Source: Ulota crispa | Lineage: Eukaryota > Streptophyta > Bryopsida > Orthotrichales > Orthotrichaceae | Direction of reading: 5' to 3' | Length of the DNA: 64,000 nucleotides | Assembly: GCA_963920765.1 (NCBI GenBank) | Contig: OY987249.1 | Location: 5,934,188 to 5,998,187 of the forward strand | Notes under the pieces: model-generated | The model's input: the letters and a program-made list of their open reading frames with translations, nothing else | Told to the model about the DNA's origin: nothing | Databases searched by the model: none | Part shown: piece after piece, positions 27,301-34,982 of the stretch | Position numbering within the stretch: position 1 is the stretch's first letter | Layout: each line of letters begins with the position of its first letter | Program-made: the position numbers and the translations under genes

Positions 27301-29646
27301 CCTCGTCAGTAGCAACTTTATAATGGTGCTGTAAAGAGGCGTTCTTTCCGGCCATTAAAAATTCAACCCTCCATTCATTCATAAAACTCGAAACCGTGTC
27401 CGGGTATCGAAGAGCGATACCGAGAGCGGCTCTGACCTTTAGGCGTGCCAAGAAGCCCTTGTCAACAAGATTAAGAACGTGAAACTCAAGAGTTTCCACA
27501 TACTTCGATAGACGCTGGAGGAAAAAAGGATTAAAGCAGTTGTCAGAAACATGATTTTCACCTACAATAACCATAATTCAAAAGCAATTTAAATATCAAA
27601 ATTTTGCACTAAATATGTCTGTACTGAGTTTTGCATTGTTTTGGTGGTTCTGTAATGTAATTGGAATCCGGTATCGAACACTCAAATAACAAGATACCAT
27701 TTGCACTTCAATGCGAGTGCGCAACTCCATGGCGGACATTACTCGAACCACAAAGCCTCCTTCCCGCTCTTTGTCGAACAAAAGATTTAATCTGATCAAC
27801 ACCAACAGATATTAGGTGAGGAGAGCTTTTCTATATTTGAAAGTGTATCCGTATAGTACACATTCCCTTCTGTAAAGACATATCCTGTAAAGGCCAAATG
27901 TGTACCTTCTCACTTTCTTCCATTTGCCGGTCTTGAACCATTTGATGATGTACATATCAGCCGAAGCCTCATACTCCAATACTTCGCATGGGGCCCAAAC
28001 AAATGACCCGTCATTTGCATAGAATTTAGACCTTGCAGTGGGTGGACTTGCGCCTGTCTCTCGTGCCTTCCAGGACATGCTTAGAATAGAATGCATGTTA
28101 GCATGCAAAGTAAGAGGGAGAGAGAGAGCACAAAAAGAGAGGAGATTGATAGATGTGAAAATATTGCGAGTAGGCCCATCACAATCTAATTGAAAGTAGC
28201 AATACCAAAGAGATTGGATTTTTCAACAGCCTTCATGCAACAATGAACCATTATTATGAACATGCATGGCCTCACAGATCCCACCTGTTAGTACACTCAT
28301 GCGCTGACTTCTCAGCTTATAGCTTGAATTATTGAAGCATGAATGTCATATCCATATGCAATAGTCAAACAATTAGGATGATTAAGAATTCTTACCTCAA
28401 TTATATCATGAGATGGATGCCGCAGGTCCATATCTGGATAGTCGAAGAGCTCAAGTGGCAAAGCAAGCTTCCGCGGAATTCTGTGAACATCCACCCAGGA
28501 TCGCCTGGGTGATTCACCTCCTTCCACAGGCTGGACATCAGTTTCAGGGTCCGGCTTCAAAATCATCATCATTTCCGCAATGTCTTCAACTTTACACCTG
28601 TGAAGGTAGTGATACTTCAAGTCTGAAAATGTTTCCAGCTCAGGTGATCGAGGTGGATAGCTTCCGGTAGCTTTGGGATCAAAATAATCTTCCCGTGCTC
28701 TTCCAGGCTCTGCAAAGTAGACTGCTTGATCTGCACCGCCCCAATGCTTAGGTCTGGAAGGTAAACCAGGATCTTTCAAGCCCTCCTCTGTCACCACAAA
28801 GTTGAGGTCATCCGCCCAAATTGACTTCCTAAACTTTCGCGGTTGTGACGCATCGGCCGATTCCACTGATTCCACCGATTCCAGCCGACTCCTTCTTGAT
28901 GACAAGGAGCTAGTTCTTGAAGAATCATCAGAACAAACAGCATGTGTCCTAGGATGAGAGTCATGTTTTGAAGACAGCGCAACCTCCGATGCCAAACGCT
29001 TGCGGTGGGATTTTCCAACTGAAAGGTCCAACTTCGCCGGTTTCAAAGTTCTGGGGCTGTAAAGAATGGCTCTAGGGTACCGAACAGCATAAGGAGAGAT
29101 GGCTCCAGGGCTCACTGCTCTTGAGCCTGAGGTAGATGAAGAAGTTTTAGAAGCTCGTGTCTCAGGCTTGCTTGCAGGGGCTGCTGCAGGTGCAGTTTTA
29201 GGGCGTACCGATGTAGGATCCGCAGGTACATTCCGCCAAGCCGATGGCGATAATGGACGAGCTCCAAATACATTTGGGGGCGGATATCTGGATATGTCAA
29301 AGTCGCGTACAACGCCAGTGAAACCTGAAGACTCCGGACGGGTGGTACGAAGAGAATACCGTTGCAAAAATCGGTCTTGAGCAGTTGAAGGCCGGCTGGT
29401 TATGGCAGGGCGGCTTCCAAGGTTGGATGATTGCTGTGAATGTCGGAATGTTGATCCAGCACTGTTCGGTCTACTTCCCACTGGTTGAGGTGGCCAATCA
29501 GTAATTACACCACTCTTGAGCGTGATAGAGATCGGTGCTTTAATACCAGCAGCGCCAAGGTTTTGAAGATTTCCTTTCTTCAAAGCAACTTTTGTCGGCT
29601 TCTTGGCAAAGACATCAATTTTGAAATTATGCTCTTTTAGAGCCAT
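338..29646 (-). CDS. Axonemal inner-arm dynein heavy chain (3' end cut by window edge)
   Basis: This is the motor subunit of a single-headed inner-arm dynein, which uses ATP hydrolysis to slide axonemal microtubules in sperm flagella. About 47 exons follow the standard dynein order: N-terminal tail, linker, six AAA modules, and a coiled-coil stalk between AAA4 and AAA5. Clear family motifs include GPAGTGKT (AAA1), GPTGTGKT (AAA3), [10 protein letters not shown] (AAA4), SLFEKDK and LGQGQGPKA. The last motifs, with the [20 protein letters not shown] stretch, point to the DNAH1/3/7/12 group of monomeric inner-arm dyneins; I cannot choose the exact orthologue. Every junction I checked keeps phase, and no exon has an internal stop, so the gene looks intact. 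The ATG at 29646 opens a long exon. The last visible exon (338-605) ends at FTHAFLTG before a GT donor. The final C-terminal segment must lie to the left of base 1. Introns carry many MITEs. Confidence 0.95.
2386..2642. mobile_element. MITE with AACACC-type ends and 4-bp target duplication
   Basis: A 257-bp element flanked by TAGA on both sides (2382-2385 and 2643-2646). Its ends are AACGGGATATTC and GAATATCCTGTT, variants of the AACACCATATTC termini seen at 2704, 12383 and 13285. The interior shares the blocks AGATTTTTTCCCTC and CTCCTCTCAGGTGAGGAC with other copies. It lies in the dynein intron between 2100 and 3080. Confidence 0.75.
2704..2954. mobile_element. MITE with AACACC-type ends and 4-bp target duplication
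   Basis: A 251-bp element flanked by CTTG on both sides (2700-2703 and 2955-2958), with termini AACACCTAATTAGG and AATATGGTGTT. It is related to the neighbour at 2386-2642 and lies only about 60 bases from it, in the same dynein intron. Confidence 0.78.
3793..4107. mobile_element. Long-arm foldback MITE, Mutator-like 9-bp duplication
   Basis: A 315-bp, nearly palindromic element whose arms begin GGGAAAATTCCATGGACACC and end in the complement. Flanking 9-mers TAGTATTGA (3784-3792) and TAGTATTAA (4108-4116) match at eight of nine positions. The 8-9 bp duplication and long arms suggest a Mutator-type foldback. It lies in the dynein intron between 3365 and 4255. Two other copies are at 10268 and 34658. 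Confidence 0.78.
4255..8355 (-). CDS. Dynein heavy chain, AAA5 and start of AAA6
   Basis: The exon at about 7960-8355 has [20 protein letters not shown] and [20 protein letters not shown], the hallmark of AAA5. The exon at about 6647-6915 has [20 protein letters not shown] and [14 protein letters not shown]. The exon at about 6110-6307 has [20 protein letters not shown]. The exon at about 5350-5590 follows, then about 4835-5155 with [20 protein letters not shown], and 4255 to about 4620 with [23 protein letters not shown]5 and AAA6 do not hydrolyse ATP; they link the stalk to the ring. The phases appear intact. Confidence 0.9.
8958..10872 (-). CDS. Dynein heavy chain, stalk and microtubule-binding domain
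   Basis: Four exons form the stalk. The exon 10624-10872 is coiled coil 1, rich in Glu, Lys, Leu and Ala heptads ([19 protein letters not shown]). The exon at about 9812-9948 has [20 protein letters not shown], and the exon at about 9270-9545 has [20 protein letters not shown] and [19 protein letters not shown]. Together these form the small globular microtubule-binding tip. The exon 8958-9146 returns as coiled coil 2 ([20 protein letters not shown]). The tip sits between the coils as in all dyneins, and lengths match the family. A 305-bp foldback MITE sits in the intron at 10268-10572. Confidence 0.92.
10268..10572. mobile_element. Long-arm foldback MITE, Mutator-like
   Basis: The second copy of the foldback family (305 bp), starting GGGAAAATTTCATGGATACC and ending in its complement. 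The inner arms contain GGACCAAAAAATTTAGG and its inverse. Flanking 9-mers ATTAAAATA and TTAAAAATA agree at seven of nine positions. It lies between the stalk exons of the dynein gene. Confidence 0.78.
10957..11235. mobile_element. Degenerate MITE of the AACACC family
   Basis: The left end ACACCGTATTAGATAAATAG and interior blocks (CATTTTGTACTCCACTT, TGTACTGTTTTTCCCAATTT) match the family at 2386, 2704, 12383 and 13285. The right terminus is eroded, so its end is uncertain. It lies in the dynein intron between the exons at 10872 and 11290. Confidence 0.55.
11290..14215 (-). CDS. Dynein heavy chain, AAA4 to stalk base
   Basis: The exon 13918-14215 carries [20 protein letters not shown], the AAA4 loop in which Arg replaces the usual Walker Lys. 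That replacement is normal for axonemal dyneins. The small exon at about 13622-13738 has [20 protein letters not shown] (AAA4 Walker B region). The exon at about 12872-13155 has [20 protein letters not shown] and [17 protein letters not shown], the classic sequence before the stalk. The exon 11290 to about 11500 carries [19 protein letters not shown], the start of stalk coiled coil 1. Introns in this block carry five MITEs. Confidence 0.92.
12020..12364. mobile_element. MITE with GGGAATTGCTAAA ends
   Basis: Ends GGGAATTGCTAAAAGG and TTTTAGCAATTCCC enclose 345 bases. The sub-terminal blocks GTTGTTAATGCAACACGCC and GGTGTCGCATTAACAA are mutually inverted. It belongs to the family seen at bases 1-94 and 48673-49074. 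No clear target duplication. It lies in a dynein intron next to the MITE at 12383. Confidence 0.7.
12383..12650. mobile_element. MITE with AACACCATATTC ends
   Basis: Termini AACACCATATTCGTTAATTT and the complement at 12622-12650 enclose 268 bases with the same interior blocks as the 2386 and 13285 copies. The flanking 4-bp duplication is not clear here (TAGT on the left, GTAG on the right). It lies in the dynein intron between 11500 and 12872, right after another MITE at 12020-12364. Confidence 0.75.
13285..13532. mobile_element. MITE with AACACCATATTC ends, opposite orientation
   Basis: A 248-bp copy of the same family, inverted relative to the one at 12383. It is flanked by AACT on both sides (13281-13284 and 13533-13536). 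The terminal repeats are almost perfect over 25 bases. Located in the dynein intron between the exons at 13155 and 13622. Confidence 0.82.
14570..14882. mobile_element. MITE with TA target site and inner hairpin
   Basis: Ends AGGTAGGAGGCTC and GAGCCTCCTACTT, flanked by TA on both sides (14568-14569 and 14883-14884). An inner hairpin at about 14609-14692 pairs AGAGCACCTCCTCAAATGTA with its near-complement. TA duplication is typical of the Tc1/mariner (Stowaway) group. It lies in the dynein intron between 14215 and 15000. The inner hairpin resembles the one at 52930-53055. Confidence 0.65.
14960..16679 (-). CDS. Dynein heavy chain, AAA3 remainder
   Basis: The exon 16571-16679 supplies [12 protein letters not shown] and [13 protein letters not shown], completing the AAA3 Walker A split by the intron. 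The exon at about 16273-16420 has [20 protein letters not shown], the AAA3 Walker B and its conserved follow-on [20 protein letters not shown]. The exon at about 15722-15942 has [20 protein letters not shown]. The exon at about 15000-15390 has [20 protein letters not shown] and leads into AAA4. AAA3 is the regulatory ATP site of dynein. Confidence 0.92.
16921..18359 (-). CDS. Dynein heavy chain, AAA2 and start of AAA3
   Basis: The exon at about 18047-18359 begins [18 protein letters not shown] and carries the AAA2 nucleotide-binding loop GYSYGAKT, followed by [10 protein letters not shown] (Walker B). AAA2 in dyneins binds but does not hydrolyse ATP. The consensus second Gly of GxxxxGKT is Ala here, and similar variants occur in other inner-arm chains, so function is probably kept. 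The long exon 16921-17820 continues with [34 protein letters not shown] and ends at [11 protein letters not shown], the first part of the AAA3 Walker A. The next exon begins with KTVYVKNVL. Confidence 0.92.
18550..20098 (-). CDS. Dynein heavy chain, AAA1 (main ATPase site)
   Basis: AAA1 is the main ATP-hydrolysing module. The exon at 19927-20098 has [19 protein letters not shown] and ends in GAPEGPAG. The next exon (to 19760) continues [20 protein letters not shown], so the Walker A motif GPAGTGKT is rebuilt across an intron that splits a Gly codon. Walker B is visible as [10 protein letters not shown]. The exon at about 19149-19451 holds [20 protein letters not shown], the sensor region typical of AAA1. 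The exon at 18553-18853 continues with [19 protein letters not shown]. All catalytic residues expected for an active AAA1 are present. Confidence 0.93.
20095..23131 (-). CDS. Dynein heavy chain, linker exons
   Basis: The linker, the mechanical lever of dynein, begins at [18 protein letters not shown] (22974-23131), the family's well-known ALRNPxMRxRHW-like start. It continues with [18 protein letters not shown] (22290-22545), [15 protein letters not shown] and [19 protein letters not shown] (21918-22202), [19 protein letters not shown] (21312-21560), and an exon at about 20838-21063 with [19 protein letters not shown]. The exon at 20466-20610 reads [24 protein letters not shown]. All of these match conserved linker strings known from inner-arm dyneins. 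The order and phases are consistent with no visible frameshift. Confidence 0.88.
23131..26454 (-). CDS. Dynein heavy chain, tail exons 6-12
   Basis: Seven exons encode the helical tail: about 25855-26454 ([20 protein letters not shown]), 25510-25687, 25178-25405, 24833-24937, 24448-24585, 24130-24336 and 23763-24025. They carry typical family segments such as [53 protein letters not shown] and [11 protein letters not shown]. Donors and acceptors are standard GT and AG. The exon at 24833-24937 is short and begins with a codon split across the intron (GG then T). The intron between 23132 and 23762 contains a complete 300-bp hAT-type MITE. The exact ends of the smaller exons are my reading of splice signals and may be off by a few codons. 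Confidence 0.8.
23211..23510. mobile_element. hAT-type MITE in a dynein intron
   Basis: A 300-bp element flanked by perfect ATTAAAAT repeats (23203-23210 and 23511-23518). Its ends are CAGGGCTTTTT and AGAAGCCCTG. It has no coding capacity. It sits in the intron between two dynein tail exons, in a non-coding position, and leaves the flanking splice sites untouched. It belongs to the same family as 31037-31332. Confidence 0.85.
26545..29646 (-). CDS. Dynein heavy chain, N-terminal exons 1-5
   Basis: Exon 1 (28396-29646) encodes 417 residues. Its first 250 or so are low-complexity and rich in Ser, Pro, Arg and Thr, with no recognised fold; the last 100 are more ordered ([39 protein letters not shown]). 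The next exon (27906 to about 28060) holds [20 protein letters not shown] and [13 protein letters not shown], a small chromo/Tudor-like looking patch (inference from appearance only). Later exons are about 27698-27798, 27240-27515 and 26545-26796. The phase across the last two junctions rebuilds a split Phe codon and then a split Ile codon, which supports the joins. This part is the dynein tail, which docks the motor on the A-tubule and binds light chains. It is the least conserved part of the family. Confidence 0.8.
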
Positions 29647-30960
29647 CGCTGACGCCGATCATCACTCACTGTTCCAAAGATACAAGATCGACCTGCATCG
29701 GATGAATTTGAATTAATATCATGCAATGCCGTCAAATAATATACGTCAAGCTCAAAATCAAATGTTGAACTCACATAGACCTGGCTACAACAAAGATTCT
29801 TTAATGTTAAGCAATGTGAACATTGCAATTCAATTTCAACTCTCAAAAACTGGTTTCAAAATTAAATTCGAACGTCAGACAATGTGAACAATTTGGAGCA
29901 AATTTAACTGAAGAGCTTGCTAATAGATACAACGATACAAAAATCAAATCAACGTCTGGCGTTGCCAATTTCATTCAAATCTTAGGTCAACATGAATATC
30001 TAGCTTTAAATCGTTGAAATTACACGTACGAGATCTTTGGCAACAAGTGCCAAGGACAAATCGATCGACTATGAGAAAGATTCTTTAATGTTAAGCAATG
30101 TAAACATTGCAATTCAAATTCAACTTTCAAAAATTGGTTTCAAAATAAAATTTGAACGTCAGATAATGTGAACAACCTGGAACAAATTTAACTGAAAAGC
30201 TTGCTAATTAATAAGTTAGATACTGTGATACAAAAACCAGATTAACGTCGGACGTAGTCAATTTCATTTCAATTTTAGGTCAACACGAATACCTAGCTCT
30301 AAATCACCGAAATTACACGTACAGAATTTTTGGCAACAAATGCCAAGGACAAATCAATCAGTTCGTGAACAAAGCACATGCTACTTCATCATCCACAATC
30401 ATGGTTTCAAAATAAAATTCGAACGTCAGACAATGTGAACAACTTGGAACAAATTTAATTGAAAAGCTTGCTAATAGATACAGTGAAAGAGAAACCAAAT
30501 TAACGTCTGATGTAGTCAATTTCATTTCAATTTTAGGTCAACATGAACACCTAGCTCTAAATCACCAAAATTACACGTACAGGATCTTTGGCAACAAGTG
30601 CCAAGGACAAATCGATCAGTTCGTGAACAAAGCACATGCTACTTCATCATCCATGATCAATTCACAGCGCCCGAAACCTCACCTGCGATTGTCGATCGGC
30701 AATTGCGCTTTGCCTTCTTAGTCTTTCCTCTGGACAAAGACGATCAGCTTCATAAAATGGACTCACTCCAAGTATCCGTAGAGGCCATATCACTCCAGAT
30801 TGTCACAACTCTCGATTGAACCTTCTTTTCCGAAAAAACCTGCCCAATATCATGCCTTGAGAACGCCTTGCAAACTACCGAGCGAACACAAAAGCTGCGC
30901 ACAACCGTTAAGTGGAAATGGCAGCCATAGCCATGGCCATGGGCGAGTTCAGTTACTAGT
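29647..30960 (-). promoter_or_regulatory. Probable 5' leader and leader intron of the dynein gene
   Basis: Upstream of the ATG at 29646 there is an AG acceptor at 29693-29694 (GATGCAG before GTCGATC). A strong donor, CGCAG before GTGAGG, lies at 30681-30682 on the minus strand. Joining them would give a non-coding first exon of roughly 30683-30950 and a leader intron of about 1 kb. The proposed exon has higher GC than its surroundings, as expected for transcribed sequence. This is inference: no transcript evidence is available and no TATA box was convincing. Confidence 0.35.
29793..30655. repeat. Tandem repeat, about 285-bp unit, two full copies and one partial
   Basis: Three adjacent copies can be aligned by eye. 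Unit 1 starts at about 29793 and unit 2 at about 30079, both with AGATTCTTTAATGTTAAGC. Unit 3 starts at about 30400 and lacks the first 50 bases. All share GAACGTCAGA, TTTCATT, TAGGTCAACA and CAACAAGTGCCAAGGACAAA-like blocks. The array lies just upstream of the dynein start codon, inside the proposed leader intron. Divergence between copies is modest, so the expansion is fairly recent. Confidence 0.85.
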
Positions 30961-31036
30961 TACTAGTCTCTATCAGGAGCTTCCCGCCCTCACTACCAGA
31001 AGTTGTGTACCGAGACATTACGTGAATGGGTACACA

Positions 31037-31332
31037 CTAGGGCTATTTTCTCTTTGGCTTTCTGGTGCCAGATTGCACCAAAAAAAAGTCTGACTATAAA
31101 ATGTCAAAAAAAATGCCAAAAAACATGGATGAAATCGCCAAAAAGGCTTCAAAGTAAATACACCTTGGATGAAAATTGTAAACTTGTGGATGAAAACCAA
31201 TTTATAAACATGTAATATGTACTAATGTGATATTTCCTATCCAATATGTGGATGAATGTTGAAATTTGGAGCACGGATATAACATTTTAAATTGCCACTT
31301 TTGTACTTTTAAAAAATGAAAAAAATAGCCTT
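31037..31332. mobile_element. hAT-type MITE with exact 8-bp target duplication
   Basis: A 296-bp non-coding element flanked by perfect 8-bp repeats GGTACACA (31029-31036 and 31333-31340). The ends are CTAGGGCTATTTT and the near-complement AAAATAGCCTT. Eight-bp duplications with CAGGG-like ends are typical of hAT elements. It shares most of its interior (CCAATATGTGGATGAATGTT) with the copy at 23211-23510. It lies upstream of the dynein leader. Confidence 0.8.
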
Positions 31333-31817
31333 GGTACACAAAATTGGTTCATGTCTTTCAAATACTTTTTGAGTTTTATTTTTTTGTAACTTTTTTAATT
31401 TGGTTTTCTTTTTGGCCATCCTATCTAATAATTATATATAATTTAATACTTTATTTTTTTTAATTAAGTTGTATTCATTACTTTCAAATAGGCGTTTAGG
31501 TTTTTTTCAAATGGAGCTTTTTCTTTTTTTTCATCAAATTTATCTGTCTTTCTTTATGCAAAACTTTTTTGATAACTATTGTTAAGATGAGGTTTTTAAA
31601 AAAAATTATTACACTATTCTTTTAATTTCAACTTAACTATAGAAATTCATTATTAATGTTTTATTTTTTACTCTGAAGTGCATTTTGCTTCATAAATATC
31701 TTTTATGAAAAAGAATTTAAATAAAATTTAATGATTCATTTATTGAGTTAGTTCAATAAAAAACAAAGAATGAATTTCCAATTTATATTAGAATTTATTG
31801 AGTTTTTTTTGCTAATT

Positions 31818-31818
<1 letters not shown>

Positions 31819-31853
<35 letters not shown>
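31819..31853. repeat. (TA)n microsatellite
   Basis: An uninterrupted run of TA dinucleotides about 35 bases long in AT-rich DNA upstream of the dynein gene. No gene overlaps. Confidence 0.95.
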
Positions 31854-31859
<6 letters not shown>

Positions 31860-32015
31860 TTAATGACTCACACACTAAGCATAGCAAAAAACTGAAATTT
31901 ATTAGTAGAGCAAAATCTTACTAAGTCAAAGATAAATTTCAAAGACAATACATTCATTACAAGGTAAACTTACCTATTGTTGTAATTGATCCAATTGTGA
32001 GATTTATAATAACAT

Positions 32016-32433
32016 TAGAGGTAGTCACATCTTTTTGGCTACATTCTTAATAGTAGAATGCTAAAGTGCCGTGCTAGCTACATTTGGCAAGAGCTCAGTT
32101 CTTTGAAGTTACATGAGTTGTTTTCTTCATGCCTGCAAGTGGAAAATGGACTAGAGAACCTTTGCATGCAAACTTCTCACCTGAAGCTATCCTGTTTTCA
32201 CTACTCATAGTTCTAGATATACCTTTGTTTTTTTTGTTTTTAGCTTGTTTCTTTTTGTTTATAGCAACTGCTCTTCTTGCTTTTTACCATTCTCCATACT
32301 TGGCATGCTTCATCACCCACAAAGGGGTGTCACACCTTCTTCATGGAGAAGTGCTCCCACTAGTTCTTATTTTCACTCAACCAACTCTCAACCTTCATGG
32401 AACTTTCAATCTAGGAGAAGTTGTGACTACCCG
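32016..32433. mobile_element. MITE with GGGGTAGTCAC-type ends
   Basis: It starts GAGGTAGTCACATCT and ends AGTTGTGACTACCCG. Inner blocks such as CACACCTTCTTCATGGAGAA are shared with the copy at 61366. About 418 bp. The left end follows TA. Confidence 0.6.
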
Positions 32434-34065
32434 TTTTGCATTCCAATATAGTCAAAAGTGTAGGGTAATACAATTTTGTACATGGTGACATATTTGAAAT
32501 GAAACTCTTACATTGGAATAGAAAGTGCCAAATTTAAAAAACTTGACATTTATTTTATCCCAGGTTTTAATCATTAAATTAGAATGTAGAATAGAACCTT
32601 AGAGGAATTTCAATCACAATTGTAAAAATGTTGTAGTATATAATTCCCATGCTATTCTTTTGGAAATCTCAAAAATGGAATTCAAGAAAAGGCTTTCAAA
32701 GAGCTTTAAATTCTATTGGTGCAAATATATACTAATATTGTCAACAAAACATTTTTTTATAGCTTTCATTTTTACTAATTATATTTGAATAATTCAAACC
32801 TTTTTATTTATGTATGGATTTGTATACGTAATTATGTTTGTTTTCCCAAAAAAATTGTAAGAAAATACAAGGATTTTTGAGTTATACTTGTTTAGATCAA
32901 ATTAAATTGTATAAGATCTTTATGGATTTTTCATTCTTATGAGTATTTCAACTTTGAAAAAGTTTGATCTAAAATAAACAAGAGTATGTTAATTGAGAAC
33001 TATTCTAACGTATCAATAAGTACATCACAAATGTAAAGTCAAGGCTAACCAAAGTATACAAATAGCCTATTTTGGACTTGAAGAAACTTTACGTATACAA
33101 AGTTTGAATCTTTTGTTTTAGCTACCATCTAGCTACAATGGAAAAAGTGAGTGTTCAAAACTTCCAAAATTATATTGACAAGTACTATCTCCTCTCAAAA
33201 CAATTATGCTAATTCTCTAAAGAATATGGATATTATGTATTAAATAGTGAAACTTGGAAGAATCATTTAATATTGAATTTCAAACAAAAACTACAAACTA
33301 TGACCCATAAATTATCTTTGTATAATAAACTTTGTCACTGAATTCATCAACATTATTTATAAATATGTATAATATACTAATTAATTCTACAAGATTTCTT
33401 AGTTTCAAAAATATAAAATTTTAACTCTAATGTTTTGAAATTATTGTTATATGGCTGTTTCTTGAAACTGATTTGTGAAAGCCAACTTTAAGTTACAATA
33501 TTTAATTTTTGGAGTAATGCACCATTTTATTTTTTGAAATATGGTAAAAAACTACCTTAGACAGGTGATATATTGTTTTAGCTTTAATTACTTGTACCCA
33601 AATGTAAATGTAATCTCATTCAAATTTGAACAGGATTACAAGAAGAACAAACATAACAAAAATAACAAACATAACTTAATGAAATGTTTTGTTTTCTTGA
33701 TATGTCCTAAGAATGTCTTGAAAACATACAACAAACATATGTTAGAAGAACTTTAAAAAATTAATGAACAACTAGATGGTGTAAGAAAATTGTATCTAAT
33801 AGCATGAGACGTGTTTGTTTTCATTTTTTCTTTGAAAATTTTACTCTTATTACTTTAATTAGATTAAAGGTGCTAGTGGTGAAGTTTTAGGTTGAGGATG
33901 CTTGCATGAAGTTTCAAATTGGAATGAAGACCCAAAGTTATAAATATATGTATATACACACATGCACACATATTATACTACTAAACCAATAGGAAGATAT
34001 TTATAGTTCATTTGTAGGGTGGATTATGCTGCAAATTTCAATGTCAAGAAGCAATGCACAAATTA
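32434..34065. other. AT-rich DNA without a recognised gene
   Basis: Very AT-rich, with frequent stops in all frames. No repeat ends, splice-bounded frames or motifs were seen. Confidence 0.6.
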
Positions 34066-34648
34066 AGGGTAGTCATACCTTTTTCACCCCATTCTTAACC
34101 TTCAAAAAATGGTGCATAACACTCTCTCCTTAATTTGAGAAGGCCCCATATTTTGAAAATTGAGAAGTTTTTTTCTTCACTCAAAAGGAGAAGAATATGT
34201 GTGAAGAAGTTTTTGCACGCAAAGCTTTTGCTAATGCATGTCTCTATTTCATTGTGCTCTTCTTGCTTTCACCCTCTTTATAGTTGAAGACCTTGGTTAA
34301 ATGTTTGTTTTCTTATTGCATCACCATTTTCTACATAACCTTATTCTCCATTCTCCATTTGACACTTTTAGCCAAGAGTGGTCACCTCTCTTTTGTACTT
34401 AGGGCAACCAAGTATACCATTACTCTGTGCCGCCTCTCTTCACAAAATTTATCTACTAAACCACATATGGCAGGTCCAAGAACATGACCCCTTCTTGCCC
34501 ATAGTGGCCTTCACTTCCATTTTCCATCGTCAAAAAAAGGGGAGTCACACCTACTTCAAAAAGAACTGCTTCCATTAGCTCCTATTTCCACTCCACAACT
34601 TCTCACTCTCCATAGAAGTTTCATTCTCAAAAAAAGTGTGACTACCCC
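34066..34648. mobile_element. MITE with GGGGTAGTCAC-type ends, longest copy
   Basis: It starts GGGTAGTCATACCTTTTTC and ends AAAGTGTGACTACCCC, followed by TA. About 580 bp, with inner regions that align with the copy at 61366 read in reverse. Its right end touches the foldback MITE at 34658. Confidence 0.68.
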
Positions 34649-34657
34649 TATTTTTAA

Positions 34658-34982
34658 GGGAAAAATTCATGGATACCTTTGAAATTTGCAATATTTACAT
34701 AGATACCCCTGCTTTCTCAAAAATTACACAAATACCTTTGGATCATAATTTTTAGAAATTTATTTGTTCTGCTTGTACTTCCTTTATAACCAATGTTGAA
34801 GAAAGGACTGTAACAAAACAAAAAAAGAAGCAAGGTGTGCACAAAGGAAGAAGAGAAGTGACATGCACAAGATAACAAATTCTTGAAAATTTTGGTCCAA
34901 GAGTGTTTGCGTAATTTCTGAAAAAACAGGGGTATCTATGTAAAAATATTGCAAACTTCAAGAATATCCATGAAATTTTCTC
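34658..34982. mobile_element. Long-arm foldback MITE, Mutator-like
   Basis: The third copy of the foldback family (325 bp), more diverged than the other two. Flanking 9-mers TATTTTTAA (34649-34657) and ATTTTTTAA (34983-34991) agree at seven of nine. It abuts the right end of another MITE (34066-34648), so two insertions sit back to back. Confidence 0.7.

Noticed and set aside
32129-32488. A 119-codon plus-strand frame with hydrophobic stretches
   Set aside because: Most of it lies in a MITE (32016-32433); the hydrophobic run comes from T-rich sequence.
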